Part shown: piece by piece, positions 13,831 to 24,020 of the stretch
Layout of the letters: every line of letters starts with the position of its first letter
Position numbering within the stretch: the first letter of the stretch is position 1
NCBI GenBank assembly: GCA_963556495.2
Contig: OY747710.1
Coordinates: forward strand, 37,689,500-37,753,499
Direction: 5' to 3'
Origin: Valencia hispanica
Lineage: Eukaryota > Chordata > Actinopteri > Cyprinodontiformes > Valenciidae
DNA: 64,000 nucleotides
The notes under the pieces: model-generated
Seen by the model: the letters and a program-made list of their open reading frames with translations, nothing else
Told to the model about the DNA's origin: nothing
Databases searched by the model: none
Made by a program: the position numbers and the translations under genes

Positions 13831-15640
13831 ACTTAAAATCACCATAAAATACAACAAAGTTTGTGGTTATATGATAACATCTTTCTGTACCTTTAGTGTT
13901 TCCATTCATACTTTTTTCCAAACAACCAAATACCCAGGAAGTGTTAAACTCGTGAAAAAGGATATTTTAACTCCCATTTAGCACATGATTTTAGTGAATT
14001 TTAAAAATCCATCGGCAACGTCCTCTATTCTAATTTGTACTTCTCGTGTTTTCTTCCGACTATGCGTGTCCCTATGAGTAATGGTGGCAGATTTGTTTTG
14101 TCTGGCAACAGGCTTGCTAGATTTCAGTGTGTACGGAAAACAAAAGGCCTGTTGCCATGCACCTTTGAGAGGCCTCAGAGAGCGTAGCTGAATGAAACGC
14201 ATCAGAGACACTAAACAGACACGAAGGGAGGACCAGATTTCCTCCTTTTTATTCATCCTCCTTTTATCTCCAACCACTCTCTGTCTGTAATTTACATCAC
14301 TGAACACCCAAAGAGTCAAACGTTCTCCAGTGACACAATCAGCTTAATAACACAGAGCAGCTCTGTTTGGTAACATTACTCAACATAGTGTTAGGAAACT
14401 GAGCTTAGCAGGGAGACGTTAATGTAGTTTGCTTTGTAACATACTCTAAGTGTGCCCAGTGCTTTGTACATTGTGTTTTTTTTTCTTCTTTTATTTCTAT
14501 AGATGGGTCATCTGAAGTTGTGGTGTTTCTTTCTTTCAGTAGAGGAGCGCGTGATAACACAAAAACCAAAACGTGCATAGTTGTCCAAAACACTCCCTGT
14601 GAGATCTGAACTACGTGTTTTGTGCTTTTATTGTCAAGTGGTCATTTTCATCTTCTCTTTCGCGGCAAGTCATGCAGCAGCTTCTGCCTTCGGGCCTCCT
14701 TTCAGCAGCACCAAGTCAACCACCAGTTGCTGCTAAAAACATGGTAATTTATGTCTTTACTTTAAAAGTTTGTTTACTGTTGTGATTATTTAAATAATCA
14801 GCGCCCATTCTTGCAAAGGATGTTAAACACATTTTCTCACAATGAGGTCAGCTTACATAATTGCATCCCATTATAGCTGCACATTAGAAATCACAGGTAG
14901 CTTCTAGGCAATATTTGGTTGGCTTTTGTTTAAGCTTCTATTCAATGCCAATAATGTATCGTTTCAGATAAATAGCCATAGTACAGTTGGGGTCCCCAAC
15001 TCTGGTCCTGGATAGCCACTGTCTTACATCTATTACATGCGTTGGTGGTAAAGCACAACAGAACCACATGAATGCTTCACTACCAGACTTCTGCAGAACT
15101 TGTCAACATGCTGAGGAAGTATTTCTCCCATTTCGAGCAGGGATGTATTAAAAAGCTCTGGTCTTGTGATGTAAAGTGCTGAGATGCCATAAATTCATAT
15201 TGAGTAGTGGCGACCACTTTATCGTGGAAAATGTGTGTTAATCATCTCTAACGTTGTCATTGCAATAAAGTTGAACCATTATTTACAATTACATCTCATC
15301 CTGATATTGGTCAGCCGTAGATCATAACAAAACGCTGATATAAAATTCAAGCCTTTTGTTTGGGTTTCATTCACATTTACCCTCACAGTTTTCTTGCTTT
15401 ACGCTCCAGTGGTAAAGAAAAGGGATAGTATATGAGAGTGTTTGTTTGTGAGTTGTTTACATGTGCAGCTAATGGGCTCCTTAAGAGCTCGACAGGGTAA
15501 CTATAACATCACTTTAGAACAGCTTAAATGTATGCTGGAGACTGTCGATGGAAGCTAGATGTTGATGAATAAATTAGGCTCTGCATAGTATTAACTAAAG
15601 TAGTTCTACATAAGTATTAAAATGAAGCTGGACTAACAGG
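13831..15640. other. No gene recognised
   Basis: AT-rich sequence. A 113-codon minus-strand frame (14319-13978) has no family resemblance. A T-rich tract lies at 14477-14500. Nothing else can be supported. Confidence 0.35.
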
Positions 15641-15729
15641 AAAACAGTGACTTTTTGAATTTATTTTTTAGAAATTATTTTTTTGTGCTGATGAGGGAAG
15701 AAACCCAGAAAATTATGTTGCTTACTGAC

Positions 15730-16275
15730 AAAATAGCTGGATCGGGGATCGGAAAAATGAACAGATCCACTGGCCAATCCAGAGTTGTTGTTTTTTTTCG
15801 GCGCAGCAGAATGTATTTCATGCGTCAGCTTCACGTGTGTCACATGCTAGAAGCAACATGGAGCGAGCCAGAGGGTCGGCTGTGTGGAGATATTTCACAC
15901 TTGCCACTCCAACTAGTTCGTTGGCTGTTTGCAATGTCTGCAAAGTAAATGTTTCGACGGGAGGTGGTATTACTGCAAAGTACAACACTACCACTTTAAT
16001 CAAGGTCATCCAGAAACACTGTGCTAAGGAGCACGCTGAATTCCTGCAGCTCAGCAAAACAAAAGGAGCGGGGTCAAAAAGGAAAAAAATAAGTCTGAGT
16101 TATGATTAGATAGTAAAGTCTGGTACCTTGAGTCTATTCAAGTAAGGTATAAAGTGGTGGGTATACAGTTTATTATTAATTCAACAATAGTATAGGATCG
16201 GTATCGGGTATCGACAGATACACAAAGCCCAGGTATCGGTATCGGGACTGAAAAAGTGGGATCGGTGCACCCCTA
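15730..16275 (+). mobile_element. hAT element remnant with BED zinc-finger exon
   Basis: The right terminus is clear: GTATCGG/GGTATCG motifs lead to GGATCGGTGCACCCCTA ending at 16275. The left terminus near 15739 (CTGGATCGGGGATCGG) does not pair well with it, so the left end is probably altered or lost. The plus frame from the ATG at 15858 reads MERARGSAVWRYFTLATP, then CNVC and an H-x4-H pair near KHCAKEH. This is the BED zinc finger that starts many fish hAT (ZBED-like) transposases. The frame stops at 16109 and no catalytic domain follows. Confidence 0.75.
15858..16109 (+). pseudogene. BED zinc finger of a hAT transposase, truncated
   Basis: About 83 residues. VWRYFT is the aromatic signature of BED fingers, CNVC gives the two cysteines, and H-CAKE-H gives the histidine pair. 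A basic tail (SKRKK) follows, then a stop. The dimerisation and RNase-H-like catalytic parts are absent, so this is a stranded first exon or a deletion derivative. Confidence 0.75.
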
Positions 16276-18164
16276 ACAAAACCCAATGTAACTTTTGCCG
16301 CCTGTTGAAAATGAGCGCTTTCTTGGCATCAAAATGTGTCTTTAAAATTCACAGACATCATATGTTGAATCCATGCCACATTTCAAACGGGATCAGAAAA
16401 TAACTTATCGCTCCACTGACTCTTAATCATTTTTTTAGACAGTAGGGGACCCATGGACTGAAAGATGTGTGTGACATAGACTCCCCATAGCCACAGAGTC
16501 TAGTCCTGTTTGCTCTTTGTGAACCTAATGCTGCTCACTGCTGTTCAGACCTGGAAACCTATAATAATCAAACCGCTGATAAGGTGGAGAGACTCTATGG
16601 TAGCTCTGAAAGCCAGCTGTCGCATGAACAGCAGAGACCCAGTTCCACTCCCACTAATGTGTGCTTTTAAAGTTACGCAATCAATGTTGTCTTTACCCCT
16701 CTAGTTCAAATCGAGGATGAAGCGAAATAATATTTATTTCAAGGTCAGGAGAACAGGGCTGCTCACAGACCTTCGGTAAGTAAGTCTGAAGCAGAACTGG
16801 AAGGATTTTCACAGATATAAAACAAAGATATGCCAAAATTTTTGACTACACAGTAGATATGATAAATCCTTTAAAAATCAAACTTAACGCAGTTAACCCA
16901 TGCTATGAAGATCAGTTGATCTCTGGAGTTTCTCAGCAGTACTCCCACATCTGATGCTGATTCCTTTTTAGGACAGGACGACATACCGCTGTTGGCCAAA
17001 TTAAGCAATGAGTTATCATTGATGTGCATTTCATTTATTTTAGCTACATTTTAGTTTGTAAAGCACTTTATGCCTCATTAATTGTTAGTCAGGCTTTTGA
17101 TTAGACGAATGCTCGTTTAAGAAAGGTAACGCCTCATAGATTACCACATTCATTTTGTCTTCCCTGTAGTTCTGAACCTGTTTAAGAGAAAACATCTTCA
17201 AGAATGACAAAGAATCAATTTGTTAACAAAAACAAGAACTACTTAGTCATTTTATATATATCAAAAATGCCCAATTTTTATTTTTATTTTTTTGTCCAGA
17301 CGATATTTACATGGTAGTATGTTCTTTTAAAGATGTTAGGAGATGAAACAGAACTGGAAGGATAGCAGAACCTGAAACGTTTCCTGAGGAACAGATGAAC
17401 TTGCCTGATAAATCAGTGTGGCGACTCAGTCAAAAATTTCTCTTGACTAGGTATTATGCACCTGTGCCCGTAACCCCTATTGGATAATCCGACCTTGTCC
17501 ACGGGTGGGCCTCCATTTAAGTCAAATGTGTCAGTTAACCTATCAGGCATTTCTTTAAACCTATGTTTAAAGAAATGATTATTATTCTGTATGTGTACTT
17601 CATGTAAACAAAGTATTTCTCGCATTGTGGGATTTAACAAATAAAAATGATTTAGGTAATTCTAACTGACCTAAAACAAGGGAAGTTTGATCCGAGTTAA
17701 CTTCAGTGAGGAAAGAAAGGCATGTCTTTTTAGTCTGTGTATGTCACAGACAACACAGTGGGATATTGATTGGACCCATTGATCATAAAGTGGATAATGG
17801 TAAATATGGAGCTTGCTGAAATAACCTACATATCACAGGTTGACATTTATAGGTTTCTGTTTTACTCAGTGCGTACCCCTGCACACTTAAATGCCTTAAA
17901 TCTCTTAAGGAAACTGACAGAAAATCAGGTCAAAAGTTGCCGGATGTTAGTGGTACTATTTAATATGAAATTAAGATGAATGCAGAAACCTTAATATTAA
18001 ATGAAAAATACCTTTTGATTTAACTAACTTTTTAATTTTTTAAAGATTTTGTCTTAATAGGCCTCAACAGATAAACCTATAAAGTCTTCATTGGCATCAA
18101 TCCCCTGTGCTTGCTGGCCAGATTTGCTCCTTTTTAGAATTGTGACTGTTGGCCACACACAAAA
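16276..18164. other. No gene recognised
   Basis: AT-rich, with short frames on both strands that do not resemble known proteins. 17560-17590 contains a small hairpin (AAATCATTTCTTT-type arms). Nothing further is supported. Confidence 0.35.
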
Positions 18165-18861
18165 TCATTCAGAGGGATGCCAATGGCTCTTGGGACGCAC
18201 TTTAGACACCCCTGAATTACTATAATTGTGACATCTAGCTGACATTGTCACCTCCAGGATTACTGTATAACATTTACAACGTTTCAGTGGTTGCAACGCC
18301 CCTTGTCTTTCCAAGTCTAAAGCACGCAACTCCTCCTCTGTGAACTCTGGTTCGAACAGCTGGGGTCTTGGAATGTGAGAATCCAAGAAGTCATCGTCTT
18401 TTGTCATGTCTGCCATCTTTATTGCAACTTACTATGTTGTTCCTCTGAAACATTTTACAGGATATAAGCCTAATTTTCATGCATTTCTGTTTAAAGAAGT
18501 AGGTGACTTTTGTGGTGCTGCGTCATGTCCTTGCGCTTTGGAGCGGCAGTTTAGAGCGTTGCTTCGTCGTAATGTAGTCCCAAGTCTAAATCGGCTCCTG
18601 TGATTTCTTCGTGTTACTTATTATTGTCATTTGCAACCGATATGATTACTGAGGTCACAAGAACTAATTAGGATCATTATAAAGTAATTTTTATCACTTT
18701 TGCAAACAAAATGCTAGCTGTTACCATTGACTTGCGTTACGGACTGCTGCCAGATTAGGAGAATGACTGGGTTGGTTACAAAATATTTTTTCTTCACTTG
18801 TCTAACTTTGGGGAAGATGGCACCAGTATAAATTTCACCTAGGGGTGGAATATCCCTTTAA
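18165..18861 (-). mobile_element. Partial TTAA-type element with short acidic exon
   Basis: The right terminus AGGGGTGGAATATCCCTTTAA ends at 18861 and is of the TTAA-bounded type. A matching left end was not found. On the minus strand a frame starting at 18416 reads MADMTKDDDFLDSHIPRP followed by FEPEFTEEEL. Acidic N-termini with a P-x2-FEP motif occur in proteins of some fish TTAA-type transposons (from general memory). It lies only 85 bp from the next TTAA element. Confidence 0.45.
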
Positions 18862-18945
18862 GGATGCATAAAAAAAATCAGTTTATTTCTCAGCTAACGA
18901 GTACAACACAAAGTTATTTATGGGTAGCTCAGTTTTTTTCTGCTT

Positions 18946-19463
18946 TTAAAGAGGCTATATGCAACTTTTTCCCCAAAATAAACGTAACAATAGCCTTTTT
19001 ATTTGACCATTTATGACTCAAACATCTCCTGATGAGCATCCTGACACCTTGTCAGCTCACAGTGGGTACACCTATAAGCCTGTATCCAATTTTTTCTATG
19101 TTCTGTCGGGTCCGTTTTTTCCCGCGCTGTCTGCGGATGTGACGTCAAGCACGTTCATGTTAAATGTTTCAGATCACTCTGCCACCACCGCTAGTCGGCA
19201 CTCGCAAGCAGTTAAATGGATTGTGTGTAGATACAGAAGAGACCATGGACAACTCTGACACCAACAGTAACTCCACATAAGACTAAGAAAGTTAAACCTC
19301 TGACAAGTGGCCGAAAAAGATAGAAGATTGAGAGCGACCGGCGCACGAGCGACCGGCGCACGAGCGACCGGTGCACGAGCAGAAATGAAGAGGGGTTCCG
19401 TTTTTGGCCACATGGGGTCAGTCGCGAGTTTAAATTTCAGAAAATTGCATATAGCCCCTTTAA
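18946..19463 (+). mobile_element. TTAA-flanked non-autonomous DNA transposon
   Basis: The ends are AAAGAGGCTATATGCAAC from 18948 and AAATTGCATATAGCCCCTTT ending at 19461. Both are bounded by TTAA (18946-18949 and 19460-19463). A short frame at the ATG 19245 starts MDNSDTNSNST and stops, perhaps the remains of a first coding exon. Next to it sits a three-copy 15-bp minisatellite. The architecture parallels the element at 5429-5987, but the terminal sequences differ, so it is a different family. Confidence 0.75.
19334..19380 (+). repeat. 15-bp minisatellite, three copies
   Basis: The unit GCGACCGGCGCACGA is repeated three times, with one change (GGTGC) in the last copy. It is GC- and CpG-rich in an AT-rich setting and lies inside the TTAA element. 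Confidence 0.9.
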
Positions 19464-19508
19464 ACTCCATTTTTGTGACACTTTATCAGCCACAGTGTGT
19501 CTGCACAG

Positions 19509-20348
19509 TAGGTATGGGTATCGTTAAGGATTTATCGATACTACTACTCTTAAGGATACTCCTTATCGATCCGGTACTTTATCGGTATCCTTATCGGTAC
19601 TTTTTCTTTTTGAAAAACTAAAACAAAAAGGGAAAAACACAAATAATGAACTGTAGTTTAAGAACTTTTTTTTTTTTTTACTTGGATAAGAAGGAAGCTG
19701 TTGTTCAAAAATATCCAGCATTTATTAATTGTAAGAATAAAATAGCAGGTTAACTGTAGTTTAATAATAAATTTAAAAAACTTAGATAAGAAGGAAGCTG
19801 TTGTTCAAAATATTCAGCATTTATTAATTGTAAGAATGAAATGGCAAACTTACGTCCATGCTTCACGTGTTTACATACAAACATACAAAGGCTACCTGTT
19901 GTATCTGATTCAGGGGTTGTTGTTGTTGCTGCAGCACTCAGGCGGTCAAACACCGTGCGTCTTTCGGTTTGTAGTTGGTGTATTTTGGCAAGGTGTTTGG
20001 TCAAATTACTTTTGTTCGCGCCTTTGCAAGCAAAGCTTTTATTACATCTGTGACAGCATGCATCGTCAGAATCCATTTTCGTAAAATGAAGCCAAATTTT
20101 GGATCTTTTTGTGCGCTCTGCCATCGTATCTGTAAGACGAACATACACGTGAGCTCGCAGCAGTCGCCACTCCGTCCCCGCAGCGTGTGTGCTTATTAAG
20201 GAGGAGTGGGCTGCAATACAGTGTTTGGATTGTGTTGAATACGACCTTAATTTTACCGTTAAGAGGACCGATAAGGCTGAAGCTTATCGGTCCGGGTGGA
20301 CCGTCAGAATCAGCCCCAGGGCCAATTTAATACCGGTACCCATCCCTA
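19509..20348 (-). mobile_element. hAT transposon derivative with perfect 8-bp target duplication
   Basis: The element begins TAGGTATGGGTATCG and ends CCGGTACCCATCCCTA, imperfect terminal inverted repeats. Immediately outside, CTGCACAG occurs on both sides (19501-19508 and 20349-20356), an exact 8-bp duplication as expected for hAT insertion. Inside are GATAC/GTATC-rich subterminal repeats, two tandem copies of a ~100-bp AT-rich segment (about 19646-19745 and 19751-19845), and a BED zinc-finger exon on the minus strand. At 840 bp with no catalytic domain, it is non-autonomous. Confidence 0.92.
19750..20124 (-). pseudogene. BED zinc-finger exon of a hAT transposase
   Basis: The minus frame from the ATG at 20124 reads MAERTKRSKIWLHFTKMDSD, then CHRC, and an H-x4-H pair at HLAKIH. 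This is a classic BED finger (aromatic pair, two Cys, two His). A Thr-rich linker follows and the frame then runs into AT-rich sequence. It differs in sequence from the BED exon at 15858, so the two come from different hAT families. The catalytic part is absent. Confidence 0.85.
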
Positions 20349-20356
20349 CTGCACAG

Positions 20357-22724
20357 TTCTGTCACAACACCACTTGGTCCTGTTTTTCATCACCATTCAG
20401 AGTACATACCCCCGTTCAGGTACTCCGTTGGTTCCTGAAATGCCCCTTTTAAACGGCCCTGTCGACCCGGCACGATGAAGTGGAGACACGCATATATCGG
20501 GAAGAGCCGGTCAAATTTCCCCGAAGTTCCGATAGTGGAAACGCGCCTATACCAGCTCATATTTCAATTATCAGGACACTTTATAAGCACTCAGGGCTTT
20601 ATTCAGTGTTGTATGATCTGCTTTTGAAAGTTTGGAAATCTCCTCGAGCAAGGACACATCTGATCACAGGGGTTGTAAAGAGTACAGCATGTTGTATTGA
20701 CTGGTGGGGGTGGTGGGGGTGCTAATAGCACACAGGCTAATGGTATAAACCTTTCAGACAGGCTGATTGACTGATAAGAGCCTGTCCTTATACAGACCCC
20801 AGTCTAATGCTTATTTTAGTTAATTGGTATATTAAAGTTAACACAGGGGAATGTTCCTCAACCAGAACGTCCTGATTATCAGACAATAAATTATGTATTT
20901 ATGGACACTTTATGCTGTGTACTTTCCCCATTATTTGCCCTACTGTACCTGCGATATCATTAAATTAGAATGGCACTGATTAAAAGGCTTTGATCATTGG
21001 GACACTGATAATAGCCAAGAACAGATCACACCAGTCCACACATCCTATACCACTGAGTTTATTCTGTTTCACGATGTTCATCTAGCATGTTGTGCTGACG
21101 TTGCAGCTCAGAGTTCACAATGAATAGGATTTGTGCTGAAAGTCATTTAGATTTCTTTATGTCACAACATGACGGCCCTTTCTGTGGGCCTCTGCACATC
21201 TTTCTTTGCAGGATATGGGATCTTGTGTTGTGAAAATAGGTTTGTTTTAGGTGTGTTTGTGGCTTTGCTGGTGCTGCTTAAGATTTCAAGGTCTGATAGA
21301 GTGCAAGTTGGGAAACTTTTAGACCACAAAGGTGACTCGTTCTGTGGGGAGTAAAGTAAGTTTTACAGAGACACTAAGTGAAGTTTGGGTGGTGCGTTTC
21401 TAGTTTCATTTAGGAACTGAAAATGAATTGTTTGTGGTTTGTGTTGAGTTATGCAAATTGTTTGGGGTTATAGCTACAGGCACGAGTAACTGAGGCACAG
21501 AAAGCATTACTAATCATGTGTCCTCTTTCTAGACAACATGGATTAAGTACAAGAAATTAACAATAGATTTTGTGGAGAGTCTTCAGCTACAACTAGAAAT
21601 GTAATAGAGCTAGAACCTAGTAAGTTAATAGCACTCACCACTTTGCCTTACTAAATGGTGTTCATTTATATTTTAAGTGCTGTTTGATTCAAAGGTAGGT
21701 ATGCCTGAGGGACACTTTCTGCATTAGCGGACAACAAAATACAGGTTACAGAGACTGAGCGACCCAGATGTAGCAAACAGAAAATGAGTTATCTGTAAGC
21801 ATTGTGAACAGGTGTTATGTAGTTTGACTATACATTGGGACACACCAGCCAATCACAACCGTTGCATTATGTGTTTCAATAGAGAGGCTCAGATTGTCAT
21901 TTGGGAAATCTACAACTTGCTTCATCCTGCTGTCTTGTACCCGCTTAAGAAACTAAACTTTACTAAGAGAGCTGATATGAGCCGATCCTAAAAACAAGTA
22001 AATTAAAATCTGTATTTTTAGACATAAGAAGAACACCTTGCCCTGCCCTTACTATTGTATTCTCAAGCATTACAAGTTTGAGTTTCCTTGAAAACTCCAC
22101 CCGACCATGTTATTCTGTAGGGATATTACGGATACGGCATTGTGGATTTTGTTGAATGCAGGGTTGTTTGGCCAGAATACCAGTCACAGATGGGATGTAT
22201 AACAGTGGCACACCCTTCATTTGTTTCACCCACCTTTTAACGGTTGAACAACCCTGAAAGAAAACACTAAATTTGTACACTCAGAACACATAGCTATCAT
22301 ACAAGCCTGTTTTGGCCATTTGATTCCTGATCTAATGAAGCTGTTAACTTCCTTGTGTTTTAAAGCAACTGTATGCTATGTTGCCATTCGCAACAGTTTT
22401 TGGGCATTTGGATTTCATTTGCTTCTAAATAATGGAAAATGTGGCCTACATTCTGCTTTCCACAATGTTCCATATGTTCTAGTTCAATCTGTCTCAGAGG
22501 AAACCAGGGTGGAACAGGAAAACCTCTCAGACATACATGCACACATACTGTAGATGGATACTTGGAGAATGATAATGATAGTGTGAGCATTTAAAAGCTG
22601 GTATGACAAAAACATTTTCCCTTTGATATAGGATGACAGCTTGCTGAATGGTATCTGATTTCTGTTTTACTTTAAATCTGCCTTTGGACTTTGTTGCCAA
22701 GTTTCCTTTTTAGAGAACAAATGG
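20357..22724. other. No gene recognised
   Basis: Probably part of a large first intron of trak1 or intergenic. No splice-flanked coding segment was found. Low-complexity stretches are minor (GGTGGGGGTGG near 20703-20720). Confidence 0.35.
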
Positions 22725-22922
22725 GTTACCCGCACTGATTTTTAAAGGTTAATCAGCAGGTCAGGGTCTATATCAGAAGTAAAGCTAGGGAGTAGTGGTC
22801 ACTATATCAGGGTTAATGAGCAAGTTGTGTAACATAAAGTTTTCAAAATGCCAAAAATGGATTTTGTCACCAGTGATCTAGATGTCATTTTTTTTTCAAA
22901 TCTACTTACATTACCAGTTTCT
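22725..22922 (+). repeat. ~195-bp direct repeat, copy 1
   Basis: Nearly identical to 24267-24466 in the same orientation. The shared core runs from GGTTAATCAGCAGGTCAGGG through CCAAAAATGGATTTTGTCAC to TTACATTACCAGTTTC. It lies upstream of the trak1 exon at 23611-24020. Confidence 0.95.
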
Positions 22923-23344
22923 AATGTTACAAAGGGAACATTTGAAGGGATAGTGTGGATTTTTTTTCGAAGTGACGTTCTGTAAAATTATCTGTAATAG
23001 TTCTCTTACTATTGAAGAAAATAATAAATATTTCAGTGAGTTTGTTAAAAGGGAAGAAATCCTCAGTGTTGGAAGGGTAAAAGCTAGTCAGACATGCACA
23101 CCATTTTAGTTCATTTTTGGAAGTTAGAACAACTGAAAATGTTTATACCCATGTGATCCACAGCTTTATTAACAACTGTTATTCTACATTTTCACATTGC
23201 CCTATAACAGAGCCAGACAATGACTATGCTACTACGCTAAACTAACATTTGTTGAGGTCGCATGGTGTATAACAGTCATTTGGATAAACTCACTGAAAAT
23301 AGTACATTTATGTGCTTTTTTAATGTCTCTTAAATGTTTTGAAA

Positions 23345-23401
23345 ATGATATCAGATTCATGAATAGCTGACACAATGATATCAGATTCATGAATAGCTGA
23401 T
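23345..23401 (+). repeat. Tandem duplication of a ~30-bp unit
   Basis: ATGATATCAGATTCATGAAT followed by AGCTGA occurs twice in direct succession. It is about 210 bp upstream of the 23611 exon acceptor. Confidence 0.95.
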
Positions 23402-23610
23402 GAAGTGGAGTGATTTAGCTGGCAACCTTTTCCATCATACTGTACAGTAACTTTGTGTTGTAACACAGGCGTTTTGTTTGGCTGAGACAAACTGGACCTC
23501 TGAGTTTGGGCATATGCTCTCACTCAATCATTTCTGTATAAGTTAGGATCCATATATGTGAAATTAACCTCTTTCTATCCTCTGTGTTTCTGCCTTTCTT
23601 TCTCTTCCAG

Positions 23611-24020
23611 GTAGGAAGTGAATGCTCTTTGAACCAAATTGAGTCAGCACTTCAGATTTATCAGCTGCTTCATCTGACTTGGGCTGCTGAGTCAGTGTGA
23701 CATCAGTTGGACCTCTCCAGGCTAAGGATGCACACAAATCGAGTCAGACTTTTTGTGGATCTGAAGCTTCTCCATGGCTAGTCCTGTTTTAGATCGGTGA
23801 CCACTCAGCGCCAAGCTGGACCCGAGGACTCAGACTCCCGACACCCATTCCTGTTCCACCACCCCAGCCCCTGAACAGTCCTCTGGTCACAGAAGCATAT
23901 CTGAGCTCCACGATCCAGAGCTGCTATTGGCCAGTGAGGAAGAGGAGGAGGAGTATATTGGCGTACCGTCTTCACTTCAGGAGTTCAAGGCCACCTGCAA
24001 AGATGCCGAGACCATTACTG
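23611..24020 (+). CDS. trak1: trak1 alternative first coding exon (interrupted by a stop)
   Basis: Acceptor TCTCTTCCAG before 23611, donor ACTG|GTAATG at 24020/24021, ending in phase 1. In the frame that joins exon 34067 it reads ELHDPELLLASEEEEEEYIG and ends DAETIT. Joined, this gives DAETIT-DVCNSPDLPE, closely like the TRAK2 junction ...SITDVC. So it is very likely a real TRAK first coding exon. An ATG in this frame lies at 23774 (MASPVLDR), but a TGA follows at 23798-23800, and no other in-frame ATG occurs before the donor. A short upstream frame starts at 23728. Either a sequence error or allele, an unseen splice, or loss of this isoform explains it. Confidence 0.7.

Noticed and set aside
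23798..23800. TGA as a selenocysteine codon in the 23.8 kb trak1 exon
   Set aside because: TRAK proteins are not known selenoproteins, and I see no evidence of a SECIS-like hairpin near the 3' end of trak1.
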